From: Turicibacter sp. TJ11
GTDB lineage: Bacteria; Bacillota_I; Bacilli_A; MOL361; Turicibacteraceae
Reading direction: 5' to 3'
Length of the DNA: 64,000 bases
NCBI RefSeq assembly: GCF_021497505.1
Contig: NZ_CP069349.1
Span: 1,305,131 to 1,369,130 of the forward strand
Shown: positions 38,056 through 46,048 of the stretch, in pieces
How the letters are laid out: each line of letters begins with the position of its first letter
How positions within the stretch are numbered: the first letter of the stretch is position 1
The notes under the pieces: generated by a model
What the model was told of the DNA's origin: nothing
Database searches by the model: none
The model's input: only the letters and a program-made list of their open reading frames with translations
Translations under genes and position numbers: made by a program

Positions 38056-38170
38056 ATGCCCATCTATCAAAATAGTCAGATATTTTTCATATACGAAAAA
38101 TTTTCTAGCTTATAAAAATTGTCACTACTGATATAAGTGATAATTAAATTATTTTTTACTTTTTATAGTC

Positions 38171-39142
38171 TTACTCTCCTTGATATTCCTCATGATGTTC
38201 TTCTGTCGATGAGTGTTCATGTTCAACTTCTTGATGTTGTTGAAGTTGATTCAACATCGAGTCCGATTTGTATGGAACACGTCCGGATGGTATCAATTGT
38301 GAGGCTGGACCTACATGATAATCTTGATCATCAAAAAAAATATGAGCATTAAACGCCTTCAAGACTTTATCCTTGGCTACACCACCGAGGAAAAACATCT
38401 CGTCTACTTTGCATCCCCATTCTCTTAATGTCAAAATCACTCGTTTATGTGCCGGAGAATTTCTCGCTGTCACAATTGCAATCTTCACTAAAGTATCATC
38501 TTTTTCTTTGATCTTAGATAATGTTTTTAATAACTTTGCAAAGGGACCTTCATTCATGGCATTTTCTGCATTGGCATTTTCATTTTCATAAAATGCCTCT
38601 AATCCTTTTTGTTTATAGATAAGTTCCGACTCGTCTGAAAAAACAACGGCATCGGCGTCAAAAGCGATACGAATTTCTTTTTGATTTGGATGATACTCAC
38701 GAGGTGCATCGTATACTAAAGCTGCTGCAACTCCTTGATCAATCGCATCTTGAACCTCTTTTTCATTACGTGATAAAAACAAATCGATATTAAACGCATC
38801 AAGATAAGGATGCTTCGCCTCTCCCCCAGTAAATGCTGCTCGTACAATTGTTAATCCGTACTCTGCAATACTATTAAAAACACGTAAACCTGTTTCAGGA
38901 CTATTACTAGATAAAATAATCACCTCTACGATCGGTTCTTCAAATTTTTCATTTAAACTTAATAACGCTTCAACTAATGGAAAGGCTGTTCCCTTAGGCA
39001 AGATAGTATTTTCATGCTCGATTTGATGTTTAGTATAAGCATCTATGCCTTCCTGTTCAAAGATTTGATTTTCACGCTCTAAATCAAATAAAGCACGACT
39101 TGAAATTGCAACGACTAATTTATCACTTAAATCATATGCCAT
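38171..39142 (-). CDS. 5'-nucleotidase (cN-I-like, PF06189 type)
   Basis: Predicted cytosolic nucleoside monophosphatase of HAD-like fold. Family segments visible include LVVAISSRALFDLERE near the start, VIILSSNSPETGLRVF (about 73), AAFTGGEAKHPYLDAF (about 101), the catalytic IAFDADAVVFSDESE (D-x-D, about 159-173), VTARNSPAHKRV (about 222) and FFLGGVAKDKVLKAF...FFDDQ (about 248). The 323-aa length is typical; a His/Glu-rich tail (HEHSSTEEHHEE) is added. GAGGTGA precedes the ATG. A degenerate paralogue lies directly upstream. Confidence 0.88.
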   Translation of the reverse strand: MAYDLSDKLVVAISSRALFDLERENQIFEQEGIDAYTKHQIEHENTILPKGTAFPLVEALLSLNEKFEEPIVEVIILSSNSPETGLRVFNSIAEYGLTIVRAAFTGGEAKHPYLDAFNIDLFLSRNEKEVQDAIDQGVAAALVYDAPREYHPNQKEIRIAFDADAVVFSDESELIYKQKGLEAFYENENANAENAMNEGPFAKLLKTLSKIKEKDDTLVKIAIVTARNSPAHKRVILTLREWGCKVDEMFFLGGVAKDKVLKAFNAHIFFDDQDYHVGPASQLIPSGRVPYKSDSMLNQLQQHQEVEHEHSSTEEHHEEYQGE

Positions 39143-39331
39143 TTAGATCACCTCTTACAATCCAATCCCATAATACATGTGGATAACTTTTTCTATGTTC
39201 ATTATATCTATTTATTGTATATTTATCAATTATTAACCATTATTTATAATCATCTTTCACTTATTAATTTAAGAGAATAACTGGTTTAATCTCAATCATT
39301 AATAAACTAAAAAAGAATGATTGTATCAGCT

Positions 39332-40033
39332 TTAAAACTCAATATTTAAAAGACATTCTGAATGAGGTAGCGGAGATAGTGGTTCATCATTATTTCCTTC
39401 AAAATAAAGATTAACATCATATAGCTCTAGTAAATCGTCTCCTCTTCCCGATGCAATAAAACAAATGGCATTAACCTTGCACTGGGCACTTTGAAAAAAC
39501 TCCTTAATCCATCGATCAACACTGTATAATCGGGTTGTCATTAACTCCACCGAAAGAAATTGCTTATCTTGTTGTTGTAAATAGCCTAAAAAAGGAACCC
39601 ACTTCCCTAATCCGTTATATGTGATCTCGTCTAAAAAGAGACGATGATCAAAAACAATCGTTAGTGGAGATGTGGATGCCTTAACTGAAACATATGCAGA
39701 TAAAATTCCGCTTGATCGCGCTTCGCGTATGGTGTCCTGATGAACAGATAAATAAACATCAACTTCTAATGCCTTTAAATAAGGGAGAATTGTTCCCCCA
39801 CCAGTAAAAATAACTTGGCTAAAACTTAATCCATAACTAGATAAACTTTCAAAGACAAGTGAGGAAATAGATGGATCTGCCGTTGAAAACAAAATAAGTT
39901 CGACGACGTCAGAATTTAACTTCGTCATCTGTTCGATTAATGAAAACAAAACACCTTTAACGTAAAGCGATTCATTTACTTCTTCCGTGTGAAAGATTAC
40001 TTCTAAATCTATCCCGATATTGAGCGTCTCCAT
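39332..40033 (-). CDS. Degenerate 5'-nucleotidase paralogue
   Basis: A 233-aa protein aligns over its length with the neighbouring nucleotidase: ELILFSTADPSISSLVF, IFTGGGTILPYLKALEVDVYL, IVFDHRLFLDE and NLYFEGN occupy the positions of the family motifs. The D-x-D nucleophile motif has become FDHRLF, and the N-terminal 20-30 residues and several loops are shorter. It probably lacks phosphatase activity and might be a regulatory partner or a decaying duplicate. AGGGGAG lies 9 nt before the ATG, and the frame is intact. Confidence 0.7.
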   Translation of the reverse strand: METLNIGIDLEVIFHTEEVNESLYVKGVLFSLIEQMTKLNSDVVELILFSTADPSISSLVFESLSSYGLSFSQVIFTGGGTILPYLKALEVDVYLSVHQDTIREARSSGILSAYVSVKASTSPLTIVFDHRLFLDEITYNGLGKWVPFLGYLQQQDKQFLSVELMTTRLYSVDRWIKEFFQSAQCKVNAICFIASGRGDDLLELYDVNLYFEGNNDEPLSPLPHSECLLNIEF

Positions 40034-40101
40034 CTCATTCTCTCCCCTAACATCTGTATGACAATATATGAAACGAACATTTTGAATAGAACAAAGGACA
40101 T

Positions 40102-40131
40102 AAAAAAAGCTTCCTTAGCGGAAGCTTTTTT
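40102..40131 (-). terminator. Terminator after the DUF1540 gene
   Basis: AAAAAAGCTTCC/GGAAGCTTTTTT stem with flanking T-run, two bp from the stop codon. Confidence 0.9.
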
Positions 40132-40132
40132 C

Positions 40133-40447
40133 TTAATCTTGTTTGAATGTATCACAGCTTGCAGTCACACGATTAATTTGAACATCATCAGCATGACATT
40201 TTAAATTTTCATTATATTTACAACGGCAAGCACTACATTTAATGTTACTAACGTCTGCTTTTTTATGCGTTGCATTAAACTCAGTCGCAAACTCAGCATC
40301 TTCTCTAATTCCTTCGTCCGCAAAGCTTTTACATAATGTTTCGTCAGTCGTTAAGGCATGAATCCCACGAACACTTACAACACCAGCATAACAATTTCCG
40401 TTATTATCATTATGTACACAATTATGTGTTCCGCATTTAATTGACAT
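40133..40447 (-). CDS. DUF1540 protein with two Cys-rich domains
   Basis: The 104-aa protein has two copies of the DUF1540 cysteine pattern: CGTHNCVHNDNNGNCYAG (about 4-21) and CSACRCKYNENLKCHADDV (about 72-90), each with a later Cys (CKSF, CDTF). The four-Cys pattern suggests zinc binding. The family is widespread in spore-forming clostridia and relatives with no assigned role. A CTCC/GGAG ribosome binding site precedes the start. Confidence 0.85.
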   Translation of the reverse strand: MSIKCGTHNCVHNDNNGNCYAGVVSVRGIHALTTDETLCKSFADEGIREDAEFATEFNATHKKADVSNIKCSACRCKYNENLKCHADDVQINRVTASCDTFKQD

Positions 40448-40604
40448 ATTGAACTCTCCTTTATTATAACTTAATCACTAATCTCTTCTATTTTTTCCAC
40501 TTTGTATGATTACTATTCTCTTTTTAAGTTGAAATAAATAATTTTAATTTCTTTCACTTTCCAAATAAAAAAGGACATGTTACAATATACTCACTTTTAT
40601 ACGT

Positions 40605-40700
40605 TAAGCCTAAATGTAGAATTTTGTAGGTAGGTGGGTTTAGCAAAATATAAAAGAAAATATAGTAGACGTATTTAACAACGGGTTAAATACACGGTAG
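40605..40700 (+). promoter_or_regulatory. Possible structured leader of the NSS transporter
   Basis: The transcribed region before the start can form a hairpin GTATTTAAC/GTTAAATAC (about 40671-40693) close to the ribosome binding site, and a longer-range CTAAA/TTTAG pairing upstream. No known riboswitch signature is recognised. Confidence 0.35.
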
Positions 40701-40720
40701 ATTAGTAGGAGGAATTGAAT

Positions 40721-42085
40721 ATGAGTCAAAAAGCAACGACAACTAAGCGTGATGGTTTTAGTTCACGTTTTGGTATCATTGCGGCTGCAGCAGGTTCAGC
40801 CGTCGGTTTAGGTAACATTTGGAAGTTTCCTTATATTGTCGGGGAAAACGGAGGATCAGCCTTTATTTTTATTTATTTGATTTCCATTTTAGCTATCGGC
40901 GTTCCTGTTTTATTAGCCGAATTTATTATTGGACGTCGAGGACAAGCTAATGCAGTTCGCTCGTTTAAAAAAATTGCACCAAACAGTAAATGGTCAGCCA
41001 TTGGATGGATGGGAATTGTGGCTGCATTTATGATTTTAGGATTTTATACCGTGATTGCAGGATATACGATTCACTATTTCATTTTAACCATCACCAATTC
41101 CTTTGCTGGTATGAATTCAGCAGATATTTCGCAAACATTTAATACCTTTGCAACAGGCACAACATTACCGATTATTTATACTATTATCTTTATCTTTTTA
41201 ACACTGGTTGTTTTATTTGGTGGTGTTAAAGATGGGATTGAAAAATACAGTAAAATTTTAATGCCTGGTTTAGTCGGAATCATTCTTTTATTAGTTATTC
41301 GTGCCGTCACATTACCTGGTGCGAGCGCAGGAATTGAATTTTTATTCAAACCAGATTTCAGTGCATTGTCGATGGATGCCGTTTTAGATGCACTTGGACA
41401 TGCGTTCTTCTCTTTAAGTGTTGGGATGGGAACGATGTTAACTTATGGTTCTTACATTAGTAAAAAAGAGAATCTAACGTCTACAGCATTATCCATTGCC
41501 GCAGCAGATACATTAATTGCTTTATTAGCTGGATTAGCTATTTTCCCAGCCGTATTTGCCTTTGGCATTGATCCAACATCAGGTCCTGGATTAGTCTTTA
41601 TTACATTACCAAACGTCTTTTTACAAATGAGTGGCGGAACATTTTTTGGAGCCTTATTTTTCTTCTTATTATTTATTGCTGCTTTAACATCAGTTGTTTC
41701 TATTTTTGAAGTTATTATTGCCTACATCACAGAAGAATTAAATGTAGGCCGTCATAAAGCGATGGCTTTAATTACATTAGCTGCCATTGTCATTTCATCA
41801 TTTTGTTCATTATCACAAACACCAAACTCATCATTAATTTTTAATGGACATACTTTATTTGACTGGATGGACTTATTATCAGCTAACGTTTTACTTCCGA
41901 TTGGTGGGTTATTAATTATGCTTTTTGTTGCCTTCATTATGAAGCCATCTGATTTAGAAGATGAGTTACAACAAGGAGCAAAATCAATTAAAGGAACAAT
42001 GGCTTATCTAACTGTCACAAAGTTTGTGGCACCTGTCGCTATTGCTATTGTTTTCTTAACGGGAATTCAAGCATTATTTAATTAA
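40721..42085 (+). CDS. Sodium:neurotransmitter symporter (NSS) family transporter
   Basis: Na+-coupled amino-acid transporter of the LeuT fold. Helix 1 has the signature AAAGSAVGLGNIWKFPYIVGENGG (split here as GSAVGLGNIWKFPY and GENGGSAF, about residues 22-42). About eleven to twelve helices are predicted. The length (454 aa) fits bacterial NSS proteins. It starts at the ATG that has AGGAGG 8 nt upstream; a TTG two codons earlier is within that spacer. The substrate, perhaps an aromatic or aliphatic amino acid, is not determinable. Confidence 0.93.
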   Translation: MSQKATTTKRDGFSSRFGIIAAAAGSAVGLGNIWKFPYIVGENGGSAFIFIYLISILAIGVPVLLAEFIIGRRGQANAVRSFKKIAPNSKWSAIGWMGIVAAFMILGFYTVIAGYTIHYFILTITNSFAGMNSADISQTFNTFATGTTLPIIYTIIFIFLTLVVLFGGVKDGIEKYSKILMPGLVGIILLLVIRAVTLPGASAGIEFLFKPDFSALSMDAVLDALGHAFFSLSVGMGTMLTYGSYISKKENLTSTALSIAAADTLIALLAGLAIFPAVFAFGIDPTSGPGLVFITLPNVFLQMSGGTFFGALFFFLLFIAALTSVVSIFEVIIAYITEELNVGRHKAMALITLAAIVISSFCSLSQTPNSSLIFNGHTLFDWMDLLSANVLLPIGGLLIMLFVAFIMKPSDLEDELQQGAKSIKGTMAYLTVTKFVAPVAIAIVFLTGIQALFN

Positions 42086-42095
42086 ATATCACTTT

Positions 42096-42126
42096 AAAAA
42101 CTGTTTCTTTTAGAAGCAGTTTTTTA
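42096..42126 (+). terminator. Terminator of the NSS gene
   Basis: AAAAACTG(T)TTCT/AGAAGCAGTTTTT stem followed by T-run. Confidence 0.8.
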
Positions 42127-42223
42127 TTTAATTACAAATAACTGACACCCTCAGTTCGACATATTTTGAGTTTTTTTCGCCTATACTAATGATGAAGTAA
42201 CTGTGACGAGGAGGTCAATAACG

Positions 42224-42364
42224 ATGCATGCTAATCAATTAATTCATCTTTTAAAATCTAGAAATACGGATCATTTTTATCAAAAATGGATGAAACAGAT
42301 AGTATTAGTATTGTCCTCCTATACTAAAAAAATACGTGAATTAATTTTATTTGAAGAAGAATAA
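42224..42364 (+). CDS. Putative 46-aa small protein
   Basis: Short frame starting MHANQLIHLLKSRNTDHFYQ, preceded by a strong GAGGAGG at 9-nt spacing and followed directly by a terminator. It is basic in the middle with an acidic C-terminus (LILFEEE) and looks amphipathic-helical, with no membrane helix. The tidy transcription-unit structure makes it a credible small gene. No family is recognised. Confidence 0.6.
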   Translation: MHANQLIHLLKSRNTDHFYQKWMKQIVLVLSSYTKKIRELILFEEE

Positions 42365-42393
42365 AAGAGAAAGCTATTCGCTTTCTCTTTTAA
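42363..42393 (+). terminator. Terminator of the small gene
   Basis: AAAAGAGAAAGC/GCTTTCTCTTTT stem that overlaps the stop codon. Confidence 0.85.
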
Positions 42394-42457
42394 TTTAAAT
42401 CATTTATTTTAATGATGGTATTTTTTTAGATTTACCAATAATTTACACAACCATTAA

Positions 42458-43513
42458 TTAATCTAATCGATAAAACTCATTAGATTGTCGTCCCATTTGA
42501 CTAACATATAATTTTCGAACAAAGTCATTAATTTCCTCTGAATATTTTTCAATCATCTGATCACCGACAGACTCTAATGCGAGCACATTTTTTTTTGATG
42601 CATCATCCATTTTAAAGCTCACATCATACTGGCTTAAATTAGGTTCAAGTCTTAAATACTGATCTTTAGCGTGATGATACTTATATAACACATTTAATTG
42701 ATGGTCAACGGTTTGAGAACTGGCTGAACCATAAATATCAATAACTGGAATAACCCAACCGATTTTTCCCCATTTACTTGATGAAGCATAGGGATATGTT
42801 TTTCCATTCGATCCGGTTCCAAGAGATAAAATCATAATATCAGTAGCAGCAGGTTGAGATGGGAACTTACATGCTTCTATATAGGCACATAAAGCTGGAT
42901 TATTAGCAAACATTCCACCATCAATTAAAGAGTAGCTCCTTTTTTCAATCTCGTCATTTATTTTAGCAATGGGAAAGTACGTAGGCGCAGCTGTTGATGC
43001 ACGTACGACTTCTTTAACTAAATAGTTTTTATTTTCATGACGATACGCATTCATTTGATTAAAAAAAATAGCTTTCCCGCTTTCAACATCGTAAGCCGGG
43101 AATAAGCAAGGTTTTAGTAAGTCCGCTAATCGAAGATCGCCAAAATAATCATCAAGCATGTCTTCAAGTTTATCAGCTTTATATAGAGGATTTCCTAACC
43201 CCAAATAATCAATCGTTTGCGTTTTCCACGAACGCTTAAAGATATCCGATCCATAATTCAAATATAAATCTAATATTTCCTGAGCACTGTACTTCACTTT
43301 TGTTTCCCCTTTTTCGCGAGGACAAAGATACAATGCAGATAATACACTCCCTGTACTTGTTCCGGCAATTAAATCAAAATAATCACTAATTCTAGTTTCA
43401 GGATTTTGACTATATCGCTGCAAAAGCTCTTCAATCCTAGCAATAATTTTTGCAGGAATAATCCCTCTTATCCCTCCACCATCAATCGATAAGATTCTAA
43501 TTTTTCTTTTCAT
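42458..43513 (-). CDS. Patatin-like phospholipase (CapV/plant-patatin type)
   Basis: Predicted lipid acyl hydrolase. The anion hole is ILSIDGGGIRGIIPA (about residues 6-20), the nucleophile elbow GTSTGS (about 50-55) and the dyad Asp is in LIDGGMFANNPA (DGG, about 196). This GGGxRG/GTSTG/DGG arrangement is that of plant patatins and the CBASS effector CapV. The 351-aa length matches. There is no cyclic-nucleotide synthase next to it, so a defence role is not supported by context. GGGGGTGAT precedes the start. Confidence 0.88.
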   Translation of the reverse strand: MKRKIRILSIDGGGIRGIIPAKIIARIEELLQRYSQNPETRISDYFDLIAGTSTGSVLSALYLCPREKGETKVKYSAQEILDLYLNYGSDIFKRSWKTQTIDYLGLGNPLYKADKLEDMLDDYFGDLRLADLLKPCLFPAYDVESGKAIFFNQMNAYRHENKNYLVKEVVRASTAAPTYFPIAKINDEIEKRSYSLIDGGMFANNPALCAYIEACKFPSQPAATDIMILSLGTGSNGKTYPYASSSKWGKIGWVIPVIDIYGSASSQTVDHQLNVLYKYHHAKDQYLRLEPNLSQYDVSFKMDDASKKNVLALESVGDQMIEKYSEEINDFVRKLYVSQMGRQSNEFYRLD

Positions 43514-43837
43514 CTTATCACCCCCTGATTCGATCGACTACTATTACTATATGATAAAAAAAGAATTAATCATCTATCCTTTTACCCCATCTGTCTAAAT
43601 AAAAAATATTTCATATTTCCAATAAATCCGAATGAATCGAAAAATAAAAAGATGTTTGACATTAAACATCTTTTTAATTTCATCTACTAATAAATCTTAA
43701 TAGGGGCCGCTAATTTTAAGTGATTTTGGACTATAATGTTTTTATTCCGTTGATTTATCATATCCATCAGAATAAAGACAAACTATTAACGTGCAGTTTT
43801 TAAGAAAAATTTTCCATGTGGTGAAAATACACTGATT
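43514..43837. other. Intergenic region beside the transposase gene
   Basis: Contains the terminator at 43646-43677. I could not define a terminal inverted repeat of the IS here. Confidence 0.4.
43646..43677. terminator. Terminator between transposase and patatin genes
   Basis: AAAAAGATGTTT/AAACATCTTTTT stem. Confidence 0.78.
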
Positions 43838-45028
43838 CTATGCAATTTTCAATTCTTCAAAAATGGTATTTAACCCTACTCCGGTTTGCGCTTTGATGTA
43901 AATGAACTTAACTAATTCCTGTTTTTGTTTTCGTTGGCATTCGCGTAAACTCTCGCCAATACAATCCCCTGTCTTAGTTACACGCTTTAGATACAGGTAA
44001 ACGAATTGAATCATTAACATCAAACGTTTAATCCCTTTTAATGTTCGAACTTGGTAACGAGCCAATCCAAAGTTTTGTTTCGTTTCACGAAAGAATATTT
44101 CAATGGGCCAACGTTTCGTGTAGTGCTTAAGAATTTGTTTAGCAGACAATTTTAAATCATGACTCATAAAACAACGTAAGGCTTTTTCTTCAAGTGGAGC
44201 CTTTTGTGGCCAACTCAAAATGATTTTGACGACATGGCCACCTCTCACTCGACCCTCATATGTATAAGTATAATAGGTCTCTGATCCAACTGTGACTAAG
44301 TCGAGATCTTTGAGGGATAAGGTGTTCGCAAATGATTTAAGTTGAATCCCTTTCGGACGATAGCCTTTCGGAAGAATGATTCGATTGGTTTTGATTCCTC
44401 CTAAGTAATAAAAGCCTAATTGATTAGCGATTTGGAATAAGGTTTCACAAGTATACCAACTATCAGCTAGGATGTATCCTTTATGAGGCGGTTTAGGTAA
44501 AGTGGTGAGAATCTCCTTAACGAGTTCAATTTTACTCTGTTTATCTTTCTCATACGGAATGATTTGATACGGTAAGGTGACGTCATCACATTGAAGCATC
44601 AGGGTAACAAATTGATGGCCATAGACGTATTGATGATGAAGATGAGAGTAGTGCCAACCACATCCTTGAATAGGATAAGTCGCCTGTGACGAGGGCTTAG
44701 TTTTAACACATGTTGTATCATCTACTAATACGTAAATAGGTTTTCCTGTTTGATGTGAACGATTGTAAATGCAAGATAGAAGATAGGATTGAATTTGATT
44801 AGAAATCATCTCATCATCCCAGGAACTATCATTTAAAAATCGTCCAAAAGTTGTCCGATGACAATGCTTAACGGCAGAGATTTTGCCCGTATAAGTTTCA
44901 CTAATCATCAAATTTAGGAAATGGTTAAGATGCTTAAACTGTGGTTTCGATAGAAATAAGTCTAAGTCTAGCCCTTTTAAAAATTTGAAAATTGAATGAG
45001 AATCTGATATAATACCTTCCATGAACAT
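43838..45028 (-). CDS. IS4/IS701-type DDE transposase
   Basis: A 396-aa transposase with an apparently intact frame. The acidic triad is seen at VLVDDTTC (first Asp, about 112), ILADSWYT (second Asp, about 190) and the IFFRETKQNFGLARYQVR signature with the Glu (about 333), the Y/F-x2-R-x3-E-type motif of IS4-like elements. The start codon lies within one arm of an inverted repeat. It is next to the end of a tRNA operon, a common insertion site. Full IS boundaries were not located. Confidence 0.88.
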   Translation of the reverse strand: MFMEGIISDSHSIFKFLKGLDLDLFLSKPQFKHLNHFLNLMISETYTGKISAVKHCHRTTFGRFLNDSSWDDEMISNQIQSYLLSCIYNRSHQTGKPIYVLVDDTTCVKTKPSSQATYPIQGCGWHYSHLHHQYVYGHQFVTLMLQCDDVTLPYQIIPYEKDKQSKIELVKEILTTLPKPPHKGYILADSWYTCETLFQIANQLGFYYLGGIKTNRIILPKGYRPKGIQLKSFANTLSLKDLDLVTVGSETYYTYTYEGRVRGGHVVKIILSWPQKAPLEEKALRCFMSHDLKLSAKQILKHYTKRWPIEIFFRETKQNFGLARYQVRTLKGIKRLMLMIQFVYLYLKRVTKTGDCIGESLRECQRKQKQELVKFIYIKAQTGVGLNTIFEELKIA

Positions 45029-45094
45029 TAACTCAATTCCCCCTTGTTAATTGGTTGTGCGAGACTTAATTATACAAGGATTTGAGTTAATGTT
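45024..45094 (-). repeat. Inverted repeat over the transposase start
   Basis: AACATTAACTCAA (45024-45036) and its complement (45081-45094), with a further CCCCCTTGT/ACAAGG pairing inside. Read-through RNA would fold the start codon into a hairpin. Confidence 0.65.
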
Positions 45095-45214
45095 TTTTCT
45101 TTTTGCATTGGTATTTTATAACTGGAAATTAATTGGAAGTAGTTTTGCACATTAATAGGACAAAATAACTATAACTGAATTCTTTAATCAACCTAAAACT
45201 ATTTTTGAGAATAA

Positions 45215-45243
45215 CAAAAAAACATCCCTCTGAGGATGTTTTC
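45215..45243 (-). terminator. Terminator of tRNA operon 1
   Basis: AAAACATCCTC/GAGGGATGTTTT stem and seven T on the minus strand, 12 bp after tRNA-Leu. Confidence 0.9.
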
Positions 45244-45254
45244 ATGATATTAAG

Positions 45255-45338
45255 TGGTGCGGGTGACAGGAGTTGAACCTGCACACCAAAGGTACTAGAG
45301 CCTAAATCTAGCGCGTCTGCCAATTCCGCCACACCCGC
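45255..45338 (-). tRNA. tRNA-Leu(UAG)
   Basis: Long variable arm, anticodon UAG, encoded CCA. It is the last gene of the six-gene operon and the only Leu(UAG) in the window. Confidence 0.96.
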
Positions 45339-45400
45339 ATTTCCATTACTTTTTCATTATACCATTTTTAGCAAGAAAATCAAGCTATAAAATAAAAAAA

Positions 45401-45476
45401 TGGTGTCCTGCAGAGGACTCGAACCTCTGACCCTCTGATTAAAAGTCAGATGCTCTACCAACTGAGCTAGCAGGAC
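45401..45476 (-). tRNA. tRNA-Lys(UUU)
   Basis: Anticodon UUU, GTCCTGC/GCAGGAC acceptor stem, encoded CCA. Confidence 0.97.
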
Positions 45477-45481
45477 ATCAT

Positions 45482-45556
45482 TGGCTGGGCTAGCTGGATT
45501 CGAACCAGCGCATGACGGAGTCAAAGTCCGTTGCCTTACCGCTTGGCTATAGCCCA
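45482..45556 (-). tRNA. tRNA-Gln(UUG)
   Basis: Anticodon UUG, TGGGCTA/TAGCCCA acceptor stem, discriminator G, encoded CCA. Confidence 0.97.
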
Positions 45557-45566
45557 TGATTTTATA

Positions 45567-45642
45567 TGGTGGAGGATGACGGGCTCGAACCGCCGACCCT
45601 CTGCTTGTAAGGCAGATGCTCTCCCAGCTGAGCTAATCCTCC
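45567..45642 (-). tRNA. tRNA-Val(UAC)
   Basis: Anticodon UAC, GGAGGAT/ATCCTCC acceptor stem, encoded CCA. Confidence 0.97.
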
Positions 45643-45648
45643 ACTTGA

Positions 45649-45724
<76 letters not shown>

Positions 45725-45854
45725 TTTTTTTATATTGTCTAGCAACACTCGCATCACACTTATAAAGTATAATAACAATTCATAACCTTTAGTTATATTA
45801 TTGTTCTTTTAACTTTCAACGTGTGATAAACGCTCGTTTTTGCTTTTCTTTTAA
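45725..45854 (-). other. Structured tRNA spacer, divergent copy
   Basis: A 130-nt Glu-Thr spacer. Stems ATCACAC/GTGTGAT (45753-45759 with 45821-45827) and ATAAC/GTTAT (45782-45796). It is related to the three identical spacers between fMet and Asp, with different but still paired stem bases. Confidence 0.65.
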
Positions 45855-45931
45855 TGGTGACCCGTACGGGATTCGAACCCGTGTATGCATGCGTGAAAGG
45901 CATGTGTGTTAAACCGCTTCACCAACGGGCC
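45855..45931 (-). tRNA. tRNA-Glu(UUC)
   Basis: Anticodon UUC, GGCCCGT/ACGGGTC acceptor stem, encoded CCA. First gene of operon 1. Confidence 0.97.
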
Positions 45932-45960
45932 TTTTTAACACTTGTACTTGGTACACATAT

Positions 45961-45989
45961 ATAATATCATCCGTGTCGAAAAGTGTCAA
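45961..45989 (-). promoter_or_regulatory. Promoter of tRNA operon 1
   Basis: TTGACA, 17-bp spacer containing TCGACA and an extended TGA, then TATTAT. Confidence 0.88.
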
Positions 45990-46012
45990 CAACTTTTTTA
46001 AATTTTTTATTA

Positions 46013-46048
46013 AAAAAAGAAATCTATCTTAAGATAGACTTCTTTTTT
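46013..46048 (-). terminator. Terminator after the helicase-nuclease gene
   Basis: AAAAAGAA.TCTATCTT and its complement followed by T-run; abuts the stop codon. Confidence 0.85.

Noticed and set aside
42458-43513. CBASS defence operon
   Set aside because: Only a CapV-like patatin is present; no nucleotidyltransferase or ancillary gene is adjacent.
43686-45125. Exact ends of the IS4-type element
   Set aside because: I compared the flanks and could not find a convincing pair of terminal inverted repeats or a target duplication.
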